A stretch of 64,000 nucleotides of DNA from Enterobacter ludwigii (GCF_001750725.1 NZ_CP017279.1:2976001-3040000); one strand, 5' to 3'; positions 38,666 to 46,942 are shown, counted from the stretch's first letter. Notes: a model not told the origin generated them from the letters alone. Program-made: numbers and translations.

Positions 38666-38666
38666 A

Positions 38667-39809
38667 TCAATTTCCTGCAAGCTGATGGAGCGCGGTAATG
38701 ACGCGGGTTGTGTCGTCATGAGTCATGTCCGGGAAAAGGGGGAGAGAACAAATACGCGCGCTATTCCATTCAGAATTCGGGAGCGATACATCAGGAAAAC
38801 GCTCGCGGTAGTATTTTTGCGTGTGCGCCGCGCGGAAATGCAGGCCGGTACCAATGCCTTTTTCCTTCAGGGCTGCCATCAGGTTGTCGCGAGAAATCCC
38901 GCAGCTGGCTTCATCCACGCGAATGATGAACAGGTGCCAGGCGTGGACGTGCGGCCATGAAGGAATACGCAGCGGCTGGAACGGCGTATCGGCAAGCTCG
39001 CGCAGATAGCGTTCAGCAATGTCATGACGTCGTGCGTTGGCCTCTTTCAGTTTGCCCAACTGCACCAGCGCCAGCGCGGCGTTGATATCCGCCAGGTTGT
39101 ATTTGAAGCCGGGCGTGATAACTTCTGCCTGCGGCGCACGACCGTGCGTCTGGCGGTCGTAGGCATCCACACCCAGGCCGTGGAATTTCAGGCTACGGAT
39201 CCGCTGCGCCAGTTGCGCATCGTCCGTGACCACTAACCCGCCTTCGGCGCAGGTCATGTTTTTAATGGCGTGGAATGAGAAAATCGCGGTGCCCTGCCAG
39301 CCCACGTGACGCGAGTGGTAGTACGTGCCGGCTGCATGCGCCGCATCTTCAATGACTGGGATACCGTGACGTTCCCCGATGGCGCGAATGGCGTCGATGT
39401 CACACGGCGCGCCGGCATAATGAACCGGAACAATCGCTTTTGTGCGTGGCGTAATGGCGGCGTCGACCGCATCCGGCGTGACCATCAACGTATCCCGGTC
39501 CACATCAATCATCACCGGGGTTGCACCCAGCAGCACAATCATATTCAGTGTGGATACCCAGGTCAGGGAGGGGGTAATCACTTCATCGCCTGGACCAATA
39601 CCCAGCGCCATCAGCGTGACATGCATTCCCGCGGTCGCTGAGCTGACGGCAATCGCATGTTGATTCCCGGTTAGCTGACAGAATGCCTCTTCAAGCGCCT
39701 GATTTTTCGGTCCTGTGGTGATCCAGCCGGAGGTTAATACCTCCTGCAACGCCGCTAATTCCTCGCTACCCATGGACGGCCGGGAAAAAGGCAAAAAATC
39801 ACTCATCAT
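38667..39809 (-). CDS. arnB: UDP-Ara4O aminotransferase ArnB
   Basis: 380 residues of the DegT/DnrJ/EryC1 PLP family. The Schiff-base lysine lies in [15 protein letters not shown]. It transaminates UDP-4-keto-arabinose with glutamate to UDP-L-Ara4N. Two ATG codons (39809, 39806) follow AGGAAATTA; either is possible. It is the first gene of arnBCADTEF and has a PmrA box in front. In E. coli K-12 the operon lies elsewhere, near pmrD; no pmrD is seen here. Confidence 0.96.
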   Translation of the reverse strand: MMSDFLPFSRPSMGSEELAALQEVLTSGWITTGPKNQALEEAFCQLTGNQHAIAVSSATAGMHVTLMALGIGPGDEVITPSLTWVSTLNMIVLLGATPVMIDVDRDTLMVTPDAVDAAITPRTKAIVPVHYAGAPCDIDAIRAIGERHGIPVIEDAAHAAGTYYHSRHVGWQGTAIFSFHAIKNMTCAEGGLVVTDDAQLAQRIRSLKFHGLGVDAYDRQTHGRAPQAEVITPGFKYNLADINAALALVQLGKLKEANARRHDIAERYLRELADTPFQPLRIPSWPHVHAWHLFIIRVDEASCGISRDNLMAALKEKGIGTGLHFRAAHTQKYYRERFPDVSLPNSEWNSARICSLPLFPDMTHDDTTRVITALHQLAGN

Positions 39810-39885
39810 TAATTTCCTTGAAATAAGAATGGCACGCTTTTGATATTAACCAAATGCCGGCTCGTTTATTTCAACGAACCATAAA

Positions 39886-39926
39886 CTTATATCAAGGTAG
39901 CTAACATTTCTTAGGGAAAAATTAAG
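39886..39926 (-). promoter_or_regulatory. arnB promoter with PmrA box
   Basis: On the minus strand CTTAAT-TTTTC-CCTAAG (39910-39926) matches the PmrA consensus (C/T)TTAA(T/G)-N5-(C/T)TTAA(T/G) at 11 of 12 fixed positions. A -10-like TATAAG (39886-39891) lies 18 bases further on, the spacing of a PmrA-activated promoter. This predicts induction by Fe(III), low pH or PhoP/PmrD signalling through PmrAB. Confidence 0.75.
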
Positions 39927-40052
39927 AAAGACATTCCATTCACTTCACCCTCCCATTAACCACTTAAAATACAAAGAGTTAAATTATTATGAATTATTTA
40001 TTGTGTGATCAAACTCGACCTTTGCCTGCAATTTTTTAAACATAACATCAAC

Positions 40053-40100
40053 AAACAAAAAAAATCCCGGCTATTTCTTTTAAAAGAAGAAATAGCCGGG
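40053..40100 (-). terminator. padC intrinsic terminator
   Basis: A 14-bp perfect stem (40066-40079 with 40087-40100) is followed on the minus strand by nine T after an A. The other strand continues with AACTTTTCTTTTT, so it may work in both directions. It lies in the 319-bp gap between arnB and padC, which otherwise holds the arnB promoter and no gene. Confidence 0.92.
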
Positions 40101-40128
40101 AACTTTTCTTTTTAGTTAATTGTCGCGC

Positions 40129-40635
40129 TTATTTTAAATTATCAGGAAAGTTTTTTGGTAACTCGCTCGCCGCACAGGCAATAACGCTTTCATTATTCGC
40201 CCCACAGTCGCGAACAAAGGTGATCGTCGCAAATTCATCAATGACTTCAGTGGGGTATGCCGGACCCGCATCACGATACGCATTCATCAATGGAATATGA
40301 TCGTTCTGGAAGCAGACGGTTTTTTCTGGATTGTTGATCACCCAACGTGGGAAGAAGATGGTGCCGTGGAACAGTTTGTCACCCAGGTTTGCAATCAGGC
40401 TCACGTCGGTACCGGTTGGTTCTGTCCAGGAAATTTTATAGATGCTCTCCCCTACGCGAACAATATAAGCCTGCTGATCTTTCACCCAACGGTTCGCCAC
40501 AATCCCGCTGTGAATACGGTAATCAAGGGTGGTTTCATTTTTGACATAAATCTCGTAGTTCCAGCCATTATCGTAGGTATATACAAGGTGTTTGCCGACG
40601 AAGCCGCTTAAGTCATGTTTGTCGAAGGTGTTCAT
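40129..40635 (-). CDS. padC: Phenolic acid decarboxylase (PadC family)
   Basis: 168 residues. It matches the small lipocalin-like phenolic acid decarboxylases. Residues equal to the known Bacillus active site (Tyr11, Tyr13, Arg41, Glu64) are present at Tyr19, Tyr21, Arg49 and Glu72, and WTEPTGTDVSL is conserved. The enzyme converts ferulic, p-coumaric and caffeic acids to vinylphenols without a cofactor in the cytosol, a detoxification of plant phenolics. It is divergent from a LysR regulator, the usual arrangement for inducible control. It has its own terminator. Confidence 0.95.
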   Translation of the reverse strand: MNTFDKHDLSGFVGKHLVYTYDNGWNYEIYVKNETTLDYRIHSGIVANRWVKDQQAYIVRVGESIYKISWTEPTGTDVSLIANLGDKLFHGTIFFPRWVINNPEKTVCFQNDHIPLMNAYRDAGPAYPTEVIDEFATITFVRDCGANNESVIACAASELPKNFPDNLK

Positions 40636-40685
40636 AATGTGTCTCCTTTGCTTTGATGAGACGATCGTACCCCTTCAAAAAATGA

Positions 40686-40716
40686 ATGAATAACGCTATG
40701 TTTAAATCAAATTCAT
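40686..40716. promoter_or_regulatory. Candidate LysR operator between padC and its regulator
   Basis: Arms ATGAAT (40686-40691) and ATTCAT (40711-40716) form a dyad in the AT-rich 99-bp divergent intergenic region. LysR proteins bind such dyads, but the arms are short. Confidence 0.35.
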
Positions 40717-40734
40717 CCAAATTTTAGATTAATC

Positions 40735-41616
40735 ATGCATAAGACGACGCTTGAACAATGGTCATTACTGGAAAGAGTGGTCGAGGCAGGCAGCTTTGCC
40801 AAAGCAGCGGAAGAGACCAACCGCAGCCAGTCCTCGGTCAGCTATAACCTGTCGCTGCTGCAGGAGCGGCTGGGCGTGGCGCTGCTGGTGCCCGAGGGGC
40901 GGCGGGCTGTCTTAACCCCGGCCGGCGAACTCCTGCTCAACCAGGTTAAACCGTTGCTGAAAGCCTTCGCCTATGTTGAGACCCGTGCGGCAAGCCTGCG
41001 TAATGGAATGCGCACGCGGTTAGATCTGGTGGTGGACAGCATTTTCCCGCGCCGACGCCTGTTCGCTATTTTGCGTCAGTTCCAGCAGCTGTATCCGCAA
41101 ACGCAGGTCCGCCTCACCGAAGTGCTGGAAAATAGCCGCACCGATGTCATTAATGATGAAGCCGACGTGATGGTGTTAACCCGCCGCCAGGACATAACCG
41201 GTCTTGGCGAATGGCTGATGAATATCGACTTTGTTGCCGTGGCGCATCATCAACATCCCCTCTTTAGCCTCGACGCGCCGCTTAACGACGATATGCTGCG
41301 CCCGTGGCCGCTCATTCAGATAGCCGACAGCCAGACCGCCGCGCGTGCGGCCGGCGAGTCGTGGACCTTTTCCACCATTGATGCAGCCATAGAGGCGGTG
41401 ATGTCTCAGGTCGGCTATGGCTGGCTGCCAGAGGAGCGTATTCAGACCCAGCTTGATCTGGGGGTGCTTAAACGCCTGCCGCTTAGCCATGGCGCACGCC
41501 GGGCTACGCCGCTGCACCTGATTGTGAAACGCTCCCTCGGCCCGCTGGATGAACAGGTTGAGACCCTGCTGCGCCTTTTTAGCCAGGAGCCGCCATCCTC
41601 ACCTGCTACGCTTTAA
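40735..41616 (+). CDS. LysR family transcriptional regulator, divergent from padC
   Basis: 293 residues. The N-terminal winged HTH (about 4-65) reads SFAKAAEETNRSQSSVSYNLSLLQERLGV. The rest is the LysR effector domain with VGYGWLPEERI near the end. Location suggests that it activates padC when phenolic acids are present; the short-chain dehydrogenase 30 bp downstream may be co-transcribed with it. No known LysR name could be assigned with confidence. Confidence 0.9.
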   Translation: MHKTTLEQWSLLERVVEAGSFAKAAEETNRSQSSVSYNLSLLQERLGVALLVPEGRRAVLTPAGELLLNQVKPLLKAFAYVETRAASLRNGMRTRLDLVVDSIFPRRRLFAILRQFQQLYPQTQVRLTEVLENSRTDVINDEADVMVLTRRQDITGLGEWLMNIDFVAVAHHQHPLFSLDAPLNDDMLRPWPLIQIADSQTAARAAGESWTFSTIDAAIEAVMSQVGYGWLPEERIQTQLDLGVLKRLPLSHGARRATPLHLIVKRSLGPLDEQVETLLRLFSQEPPSSPATL

Positions 41617-41646
41617 GGTCCGAACGTTAAACACGATAAGGAGCAG

Positions 41647-42444
41647 ATGATGAAGATCGATTTTACGGGGAAAGTCGCGCTGGTGACCGCCTCTACCGGC
41701 GGGATCGGGTTCGCCATAGCCCGAGGGCTGGCTGAAAGCGGTGCGGAAGTGATCATCAATGGCCGTAGCACGGAGTCTGTGAATAAAGGTATCCAGCAGC
41801 TACAACAGGTTGTGCCTGGGGTGCAGGTACGCGCCGCAATTGCCGACCTCAGCACGGCTGAAGGGGTGGAATCGCTGCTGAACGTGGCGACCCACGTCGA
41901 CATCCTGGTCAACAACGCCGGCATTTACGGCCAGCAGGATTTTTATGGCACCGACGATGACACCTGGGAGCGTTACTGGCAGACAAACGTGATGTCCGGC
42001 GTACGTATCTCCCGTGCGCTGCTGCCGGGTATGGTGCAGAAAGGCTGGGGACGCGTGGTGTTTATTTCGTCCGAGTCGGCCTGCAATATTCCGGCGGACA
42101 TGATCCACTATGGTGTGACCAAAACGGCGCAGCTGTCGCTCGCTCGCGGGCTGGCGAAGTTCGTGGCGGGAAGCGGTGTCACGGTGAACAGCGTATTGCC
42201 CGGTCCCACCCTTTCAGACGGTTTTGCCGGCATGATGAAAGACGAGATCGAGAGAACCGGCAAATCGCTGGAGGAACTGGCGAAAGAGTTTGTGATGACT
42301 CACCGCCCGAGCTCGGTTATCCAGCGTGCCGCGACGGTGGAAGAAGTCGCCAATATGGTGGTGTATGTCTGCTCGCCCCAGGCCTCCGCCACCTCGGGCG
42401 CGGCACTGCGCGTCGATGGCGGCGTGGTGGATGACATCATCTGA
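41647..42444 (+). CDS. Short-chain dehydrogenase/reductase
   Basis: 265 residues (start ATG at 41647 or 41650 after AGGAG). The NAD(P) motif is a variant, TASTGGIGFAIA; NNAG follows strand 4 and the catalytic Tyr-Lys appear as YGVTK, with Ser in FISSES. The C-terminus carries SGAALRVDGGVVDD. Substrate is unknown. It follows the LysR gene by 30 bp in the same direction, so a link with phenolic compound metabolism is possible but unproven. Confidence 0.88.
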   Translation: MMKIDFTGKVALVTASTGGIGFAIARGLAESGAEVIINGRSTESVNKGIQQLQQVVPGVQVRAAIADLSTAEGVESLLNVATHVDILVNNAGIYGQQDFYGTDDDTWERYWQTNVMSGVRISRALLPGMVQKGWGRVVFISSESACNIPADMIHYGVTKTAQLSLARGLAKFVAGSGVTVNSVLPGPTLSDGFAGMMKDEIERTGKSLEELAKEFVMTHRPSSVIQRAATVEEVANMVVYVCSPQASATSGAALRVDGGVVDDII

Positions 42445-42448
42445 TCCC

Positions 42449-42976
42449 TCAGACAGAACGGTCTGTGACCCGTCGGGCAGTAATATAGTGCGCCTGCCAG
42501 TAGTCATCAGTCAGGGTTGAAACGGTTACGCCCTGGCTGCGTGAGGCATGAATAAACTGGCTATTGCCGATGTACACGCCCACGTGCCTTCGGTCTGGAC
42601 CGGTCTGAAAGAAGACCAAATCCCCCGCCTTCAGACGGTATTGCGCCACCTTCACGCCGCGATGGATCTGTTCGCCCGTCGTACGCGGCAGATTAAGGTG
42701 CGCCGCATCGCTGAACAGATGCTGCATCAGCGCGGAGCAGTCCACGCCCCGATGCGTGGTCCCGCCCCACTGATAGTGGGTGCCTTTCCACTTCTGGTAT
42801 TGATCAAGGATCCGGGTACGCAGTGGTCCTGTTTCCTGGTGCAGCAACGCGGATTTTGCCGGAGAAAGGGCGAGCTCGCGGTTCATTGACAGCATCGACG
42901 CCGGCAGTTGAAAACTCAATGCCGAAAACGAAGCCAGACTTAACGAGAGGATTGAAATAAGCGATCTAAACGTCAT
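42449..42976 (-). CDS. NlpC/P60 family peptidoglycan endopeptidase
   Basis: 175 residues with an N-terminal signal peptide (about 1-22). The C40 catalytic residues are Cys80 in GVDCSALMQ, His131 in RRHVGVYIG and His143 in FIHAS. It resembles E. coli NlpC and MepS, which cut D-Ala/Lys-mDAP crosslinks or stem peptides in the periplasm. There is no lipobox, so the mature form should be soluble. It converges with the dehydrogenase, 4 bp between stops, and is divergent from the HAD gene across 240 bp. Confidence 0.9.
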   Translation of the reverse strand: MTFRSLISILSLSLASFSALSFQLPASMLSMNRELALSPAKSALLHQETGPLRTRILDQYQKWKGTHYQWGGTTHRGVDCSALMQHLFSDAAHLNLPRTTGEQIHRGVKVAQYRLKAGDLVFFQTGPDRRHVGVYIGNSQFIHASRSQGVTVSTLTDDYWQAHYITARRVTDRSV

Positions 42977-43216
42977 ATCAAAATAGATTCAGTGAGTGAA
43001 TATTTTCCTTACCGGTGGGGGCCAACGTTCCCCCGAAATAGCGCTCAATGTGGCGATAATATAGACAGCTCGCTTTTCAACCAATTATTATTGAGACCAA
43101 AAATGGACTCACTTTCCGATCGCAAGATCGCGAAAAAAATGCTCAAGACAGAAGGACAGACAGGGTAAAGCAGGTAAACTAATCAACAGAATGTGTATTT
43201 TAGCTAAGACGTATTT

Positions 43217-43879
43217 ATGACCAATATGATTGCCGACGAGGCCGTGGCCAAATCCAACGTGCTCTCCGTCTTCGACTTTGATGGAACACTGACGCACCAC
43301 GACAGCTTTATCCCTTTCCTGCGTTTTGCCTTTGGTAAACGTTACTTCGCGGGCCGCCTGGTGCGTATGGCCTTACCCACGCTGCACTGCGTGCGTCGTA
43401 AGCTGACGCGCGATGAGCTGAAGGAAGTGCTGATTAAAACGTTCCTGACGGGCGTCGATGAACACTGGCTACGCCAGAAGGCGGAAGCGTTTTGCGAAAA
43501 ATACTGGGACAAGCTGATGCGCCCTGCCGGCGTACTGGCCGTCGCCGCAGAGGTGAATTCCGGTGCGGAAGTGACCATCTGCTCCGCCTCTCCGGCGCTG
43601 GTGCTCCAGCCATGGGCTGACAAGCTAGGGATTAAGCTGATTGGCACACAGCTGGAAGTGAAAGACGGCAAGCTGACCGGACGTATCACCGGCAACAACT
43701 GCCGCTGTGCCCAGAAGGTGGCGAGGCTGGAAAAAGTGTATGGCGATCTGAATAGCTACCACCTGCGCGCGTGGGGCGATACCCGCGGTGACCATGAACT
43801 GCTGGCGGCGGCGCAGGATGCACACTGGCGGCACTTCCATCCACCGCGCAAGCGTCGACATTCACCGATTAAGTGTTAG
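43217..43879 (+). CDS. HAD-IB family phosphatase
   Basis: 220 residues. HAD motif I is DFDGTLT with nucleophile Asp20 and acid/base Asp22; motif II lies in ICSASPALV and the later GDTRGDHELL supplies motif IV acidic residues. Subfamily IB contains phosphoserine phosphatase and SerB-like enzymes as well as phosphatidylglycerophosphatase PgpC; the substrate here is not evident. The C-terminus is basic (PPRKRRHSPIK). It converges with terC across a shared terminator. Confidence 0.88.
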   Translation: MTNMIADEAVAKSNVLSVFDFDGTLTHHDSFIPFLRFAFGKRYFAGRLVRMALPTLHCVRRKLTRDELKEVLIKTFLTGVDEHWLRQKAEAFCEKYWDKLMRPAGVLAVAAEVNSGAEVTICSASPALVLQPWADKLGIKLIGTQLEVKDGKLTGRITGNNCRCAQKVARLEKVYGDLNSYHLRAWGDTRGDHELLAAAQDAHWRHFHPPRKRRHSPIKC

Positions 43880-43892
43880 ACACTGTCTACCC

Positions 43893-43926
43893 GAAAACGG
43901 CAACCAAAGGTTGCCGTTTTGCTTTT
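43893..43926. terminator. Bidirectional terminator between the HAD gene and terC
   Basis: AAAACGGCAACC (43894-43905) and GGTTGCCGTTTT (43909-43920) form a perfect 12-bp stem with an AAA loop. T-runs stand on both sides. The plus-strand tail reaches the terC stop codon. Confidence 0.88.
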
Positions 43927-44953
43927 AATGGGCTTCTTTCTTACCCGGGAACATCACGCTGGTGATAATCCCCAGCGCCAGCACGCCAAGCACCACAAAC
44001 AGGCTCGCCGTGGCACCAATGCTGTAACCGTGGTGCCAGAAGTGATCGGTGGCATTTAATCCGAGCTTGAACGCCACGAAGAACAGCAGCAGCACCACCG
44101 CTTTCTCCAGATGCACCAGATACTGCTTCAGCGCTTCCAGCACGAAGTAGAGCGTACGCAAGCCGAGGATGGCGAACATCATTGCGCTGTAAATAATAAG
44201 CGGCTCACGGCTGACGGCAATAATGGCCGGCACGGAGTCAAACGCGAACATCACATCAGAGAGTTCCACGACCGCCACGCAAAGCAGCAGCGGCGTTGCG
44301 TAGCGTTTCACCTTCTTCACGCGTCCAACCATCACGTCCTGGTTTTCAGGTTTCTCCAGCTCCGCGTCCACCTCTTTCTGGGTCAGAATAAAGGCATTGC
44401 TGCTGATTTTAGGCCAGACAGGATAGAAGCGTTTCACCAGACGGTAAGCCAGATGGCCGGAGTAATCTTCAACCTCGTCACTCTCTTCATTACGTCTGAG
44501 CATCATCACCGCCGTCCAGCCGACGACCAGCGCGAAGATAACCTCGACGTAAGGCCCCAGACTTAACAAGCTGGTCCCGATGGCCACAAAGATACCGCGG
44601 AAAACAATCGCCCCCAGCACGCCCCAGTAGAGGACGCGGTGACGATATTTATCCGGCACGCCGAACCAGGCAAAAATCGCCATCATCACAAACAGGTTAT
44701 CGACGGAGAGCACCTCTTCCAGCGCGTAACCGGTGAGGAACAGGCTTGCCATCTCTGCGCCGTGGTGAACATACAGGAACCCGGCGAAAGCCATGGCCAT
44801 CATGACCCAGAAGAGGGACCACATGGCAGCGCTTTTCAGCGAGATCGGTTTATCGTGACGGTGCATAAAGAGGTCGATAAACATCGCCCCGACGGCCATC
44901 ACTACAAAGACAACAACGGTTTCAGTCGGGAAACCGAGATGAGCAGAAGCCAT
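43925..44953 (-). CDS. terC: TerC family integral membrane protein
   Basis: 342 residues from the ATG at 44953, which follows AAGGATAGATTC and where homology to TerC begins. Up to eight or nine membrane segments carry the family motifs SVDNLFVMM and VVELSDVMFAFDSVPAI, whose acidic residues probably bind metal. It is much closer to plasmid tellurite-resistance TerC than to E. coli Alx, yet no other ter gene is present. TerC/Alx proteins are linked to Mn(II) export and metalation of secreted enzymes. The frame stays open 81 codons upstream through a hydrophobic stretch; I treat that as leader sequence. Confidence 0.92.
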   Translation of the reverse strand: MASAHLGFPTETVVVFVVMAVGAMFIDLFMHRHDKPISLKSAAMWSLFWVMMAMAFAGFLYVHHGAEMASLFLTGYALEEVLSVDNLFVMMAIFAWFGVPDKYRHRVLYWGVLGAIVFRGIFVAIGTSLLSLGPYVEVIFALVVGWTAVMMLRRNEESDEVEDYSGHLAYRLVKRFYPVWPKISSNAFILTQKEVDAELEKPENQDVMVGRVKKVKRYATPLLLCVAVVELSDVMFAFDSVPAIIAVSREPLIIYSAMMFAILGLRTLYFVLEALKQYLVHLEKAVVLLLFFVAFKLGLNATDHFWHHGYSIGATASLFVVLGVLALGIITSVMFPGKKEAH

Positions 44954-45196
44954 GAATCTATCCTTAACATTCATCTGCACGCTGGCAGAGACAACGTTTG
45001 CAACAAAGAGAAAAAACGCCCGCATCACCGGGCAAGAGAATAATAATAACATTTCTTCGCGCCAGTACGGCAATGTAAATGTGATGTTAAAAATCGCCAG
45101 AGAGAGAAGAGATAAAAACGCATAGCGTGCGGATATCGCCTCCTGCAATACGACGGAGCCCCCCTCACCATTACACCTTGCAGAAAGGACAATCAT
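44954..45196 (-). promoter_or_regulatory. Long terC leader with internal intrinsic terminator
   Basis: About 240 bases precede terC without another gene. On the minus strand GCCCG-GTGATG-CGGGC-GTTTTTTC (stem 45018-45033) forms a short GC-rich terminator 65 bases before the start codon. A terminator ahead of a TerC/Alx gene recalls the Mn(II)- and pH-responsive leader of E. coli alx, but I could not match the yybP-ykoY consensus (no GGGGAGUAG core seen). Confidence 0.5.
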
Positions 45197-45609
45197 TCTT
45201 TCGTAGATTATTCGTTCACTATCCTGAAAATTTTATTATCAGGGCAGCATCCCACATTCGGCGAATAGTAAATAAGCCGTAAAAATCTCAATAAAAATAC
45301 TGATAAAACCCTGAGAGAATACACGCTAACCAATTGATTTTAAATGAACAAAACGCAAATCACGCCGTTCTCACTTTATTTTTCTCAGGCTCTTGTTAAT
45401 CTAACTCCAACATATATTCAGACTTCTGACTATGGAAGTTTGCCACCATGACTGATAAGCAATCACCATGACTGATAAGCAATGATGAATACCTGCGCTT
45501 ACTTTTCGCAATAACTTTATATCCGCATACCGCGGCCACAATAACTCTTTTGAGTTACTAACCTGAAAAATAATGTTCAAACATTTACACACTGAGGAAT
45601 ATTTTAAAA
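45197..45609. other. AT-rich regulatory region ahead of the fimbrial operon
   Basis: 413 bp without a gene between the divergent terC leader and pilin gene. It is AT-rich and has a 20-bp tandem duplication (45444-45483) and a small palindrome TAACTC-TTTT-GAGTTA (45542-45557). I saw no inverted repeats of the fimS type and no recombinase gene, so phase switching by inversion is not indicated. H-NS control is plausible from composition. Confidence 0.55.
45444..45483 (+). repeat. Tandem 20-bp direct repeat upstream of pilin gene
   Basis: Two exact adjacent copies (45444-45463 and 45464-45483), each beginning CACCATGACTGATAAG. The duplication lies about 130 bp upstream of the pilin start. It could be a doubled regulator site or a slippage product. 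Confidence 0.95.
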
Positions 45610-46167
45610 ATGAATAAATCTGTCATTACCATGGGAATCTTATTGGCTGCAATTGCCAGCCCGTCCAGCCATGCGGCAGATCCCGGAAAAGGTGCAGGTC
45701 AAATCAACTTCACGGGCACTATTACCGCGAGCACCTGTGATGTCGATATTAACGGACAGGGAGGGAACCCAACAATTCAAATGGGCACCATCTCTTCTTC
45801 TGCATTTAAAGCGAAAGGCGATGTTGCAGGTATTCACCGTATTCGGATAGACCTGTCTAACTGCGATACAGGCGTCCTTAAAGAAGCCGGAGCACGATTT
45901 GGCGGTGCCTATGATCCTATTGATAAAGATCTCCTTGCGCTTAAAACCGGCGACGATGCAGCAACCGGTTTAGGGATTGAATTTCTGAATGAAGATGGAA
46001 CACAGCTGAAATTGGGCGAGAATCCAAATAAATTTATCCCTATCACCGGTACCGGAACTACGGGTACAGCCACCCTGATGTATTCAGCCCGTTATAAATC
46101 ATCCGCTGATGCGGTGACCCCTGGTAAGGCAGACGCGGTTGCGGATTACACGATTATCTATAAATAA
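45610..46167 (+). CDS. Major fimbrial subunit (chaperone-usher pilin)
   Basis: 185 residues with a signal peptide ending SSHA (about 1-22). The pilin domain has the usual start INFTGTITASTCDVDI, the paired cysteines (in STCDV and LSNCDTG) and a C-terminal beta strand ADAVADYTIIYK with penultimate Tyr. It is polymerised by donor-strand exchange into the fimbrial shaft. First gene of a five-gene operon; the 55-bp gap to the chaperone holds a strong hairpin. The start follows TGAGGAATATTTTAAAA. Confidence 0.92.
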   Translation: MNKSVITMGILLAAIASPSSHAADPGKGAGQINFTGTITASTCDVDINGQGGNPTIQMGTISSSAFKAKGDVAGIHRIRIDLSNCDTGVLKEAGARFGGAYDPIDKDLLALKTGDDAATGLGIEFLNEDGTQLKLGENPNKFIPITGTGTTGTATLMYSARYKSSADAVTPGKADAVADYTIIYK

Positions 46168-46180
46168 ATTACTCAACTCA

Positions 46181-46209
46181 GTTCCGGGCAATGAATAATA
46201 GCCCGGAAC
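46181..46209 (+). promoter_or_regulatory. Intercistronic hairpin between pilin and chaperone genes
   Basis: GTTCCGGGC and GCCCGGAAC are perfect 9-bp arms with an 11-base loop and no T-run. The position fits an mRNA stabiliser or processing stop that keeps pilin transcript in excess over the assembly genes. Confidence 0.65.
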
Positions 46210-46222
46210 GCAAGGATGTTTT

Positions 46223-46906
46223 ATGTTAAGGAAACGCAATCTGACGCTGCTGGCCCTGCTCTTTGGCTCTTATATATCACACGCCAGTGTGACCTTATCC
46301 AACACGCGTGTGGTCTATGATGCTGATAAGAAAGAGAGCAATATTAACGTCAGAAATAATACTGCAACCCCGTTTCTGGTCCAAAGCTGGGTACAGGGCA
46401 ATGATTCACAGGCTACCAAAGCCCCGTTTGTTGTGACGCCACCGCTTTTCCGCATGGATGCAGGCAAAGCCAACGCGCTACGTATTATCTATACCGGCAC
46501 AACGTTACCGCAGGATCGCGAGTCCCTTTTCTGGCTCAACGTTAAATCGATCCCGTCCTCATCAAGAGAGGATATCAACAAACTTCAAATAGCGGTAAAT
46601 ACCCGGGTCAAATTATTTTATCGTCCGACGAATTTAGCGGATGAACCGGCTGACATCGGCAAGAACGTTCGGTGGTCTATTGAAAATAATGAGCTCATCG
46701 TACGCAATAACTCTTCATATTACATTTCTTTTGCAGAGGTGACGATCAATAACAAAAAATGGTCAGAGTTTGACATGCTGGAGCCTAAAAGCAGCAAAGC
46801 ATTTACGCTGAATAACTCGCCACTAAAAAACAACGCAACCGTACACTGGAAATATATCAATGATTATGGCGGCAACAGCCAGATAATAACGCAAAAAATA
46901 GAATAA
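46223..46906 (+). CDS. Periplasmic fimbrial chaperone
   Basis: 227 residues with a signal peptide (about 1-21). Two immunoglobulin-like domains follow; N-terminal strands contain TRVVYDADKKESNINVRNN, and the G1 donor strand region includes RMDAGKANALRIIYTG and KLQIAVNTRVKLFYRP, signatures of PapD-like chaperones. It folds pilin subunits by donor-strand complementation and delivers them to the usher. Ribosome binding site AAGGATG. Linked to usher by 36 bp. Confidence 0.93.
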   Translation: MLRKRNLTLLALLFGSYISHASVTLSNTRVVYDADKKESNINVRNNTATPFLVQSWVQGNDSQATKAPFVVTPPLFRMDAGKANALRIIYTGTTLPQDRESLFWLNVKSIPSSSREDINKLQIAVNTRVKLFYRPTNLADEPADIGKNVRWSIENNELIVRNNSSYYISFAEVTINNKKWSEFDMLEPKSSKAFTLNNSPLKNNATVHWKYINDYGGNSQIITQKIE

Positions 46907-46942
46907 CAATTTTAACACAATAACCTCGCAGGGGTATTTTTC

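Noticed and set aside
39871-39887. PhoP-like box (GTTTA-N5-GTTGA) near arnB
   Set aside because: It falls downstream of the likely -10 element, the wrong place for an activator, and one repeat has a mismatch.
44954-45196. yybP-ykoY manganese riboswitch ahead of terC
   Set aside because: The GGGGAGUAG and AGCAAGACC core strings were not found; only the terminator is supported.
45448-45483. Two tiny frames starting in the tandem repeat (MTDKQ...)
   Set aside because: Only 5-7 codons, no binding site; a by-product of the repeat.
45197-45609. fimS-type invertible switch for the fimbriae
   Set aside because: No pair of inverted repeats of suitable spacing and no recombinase gene nearby.
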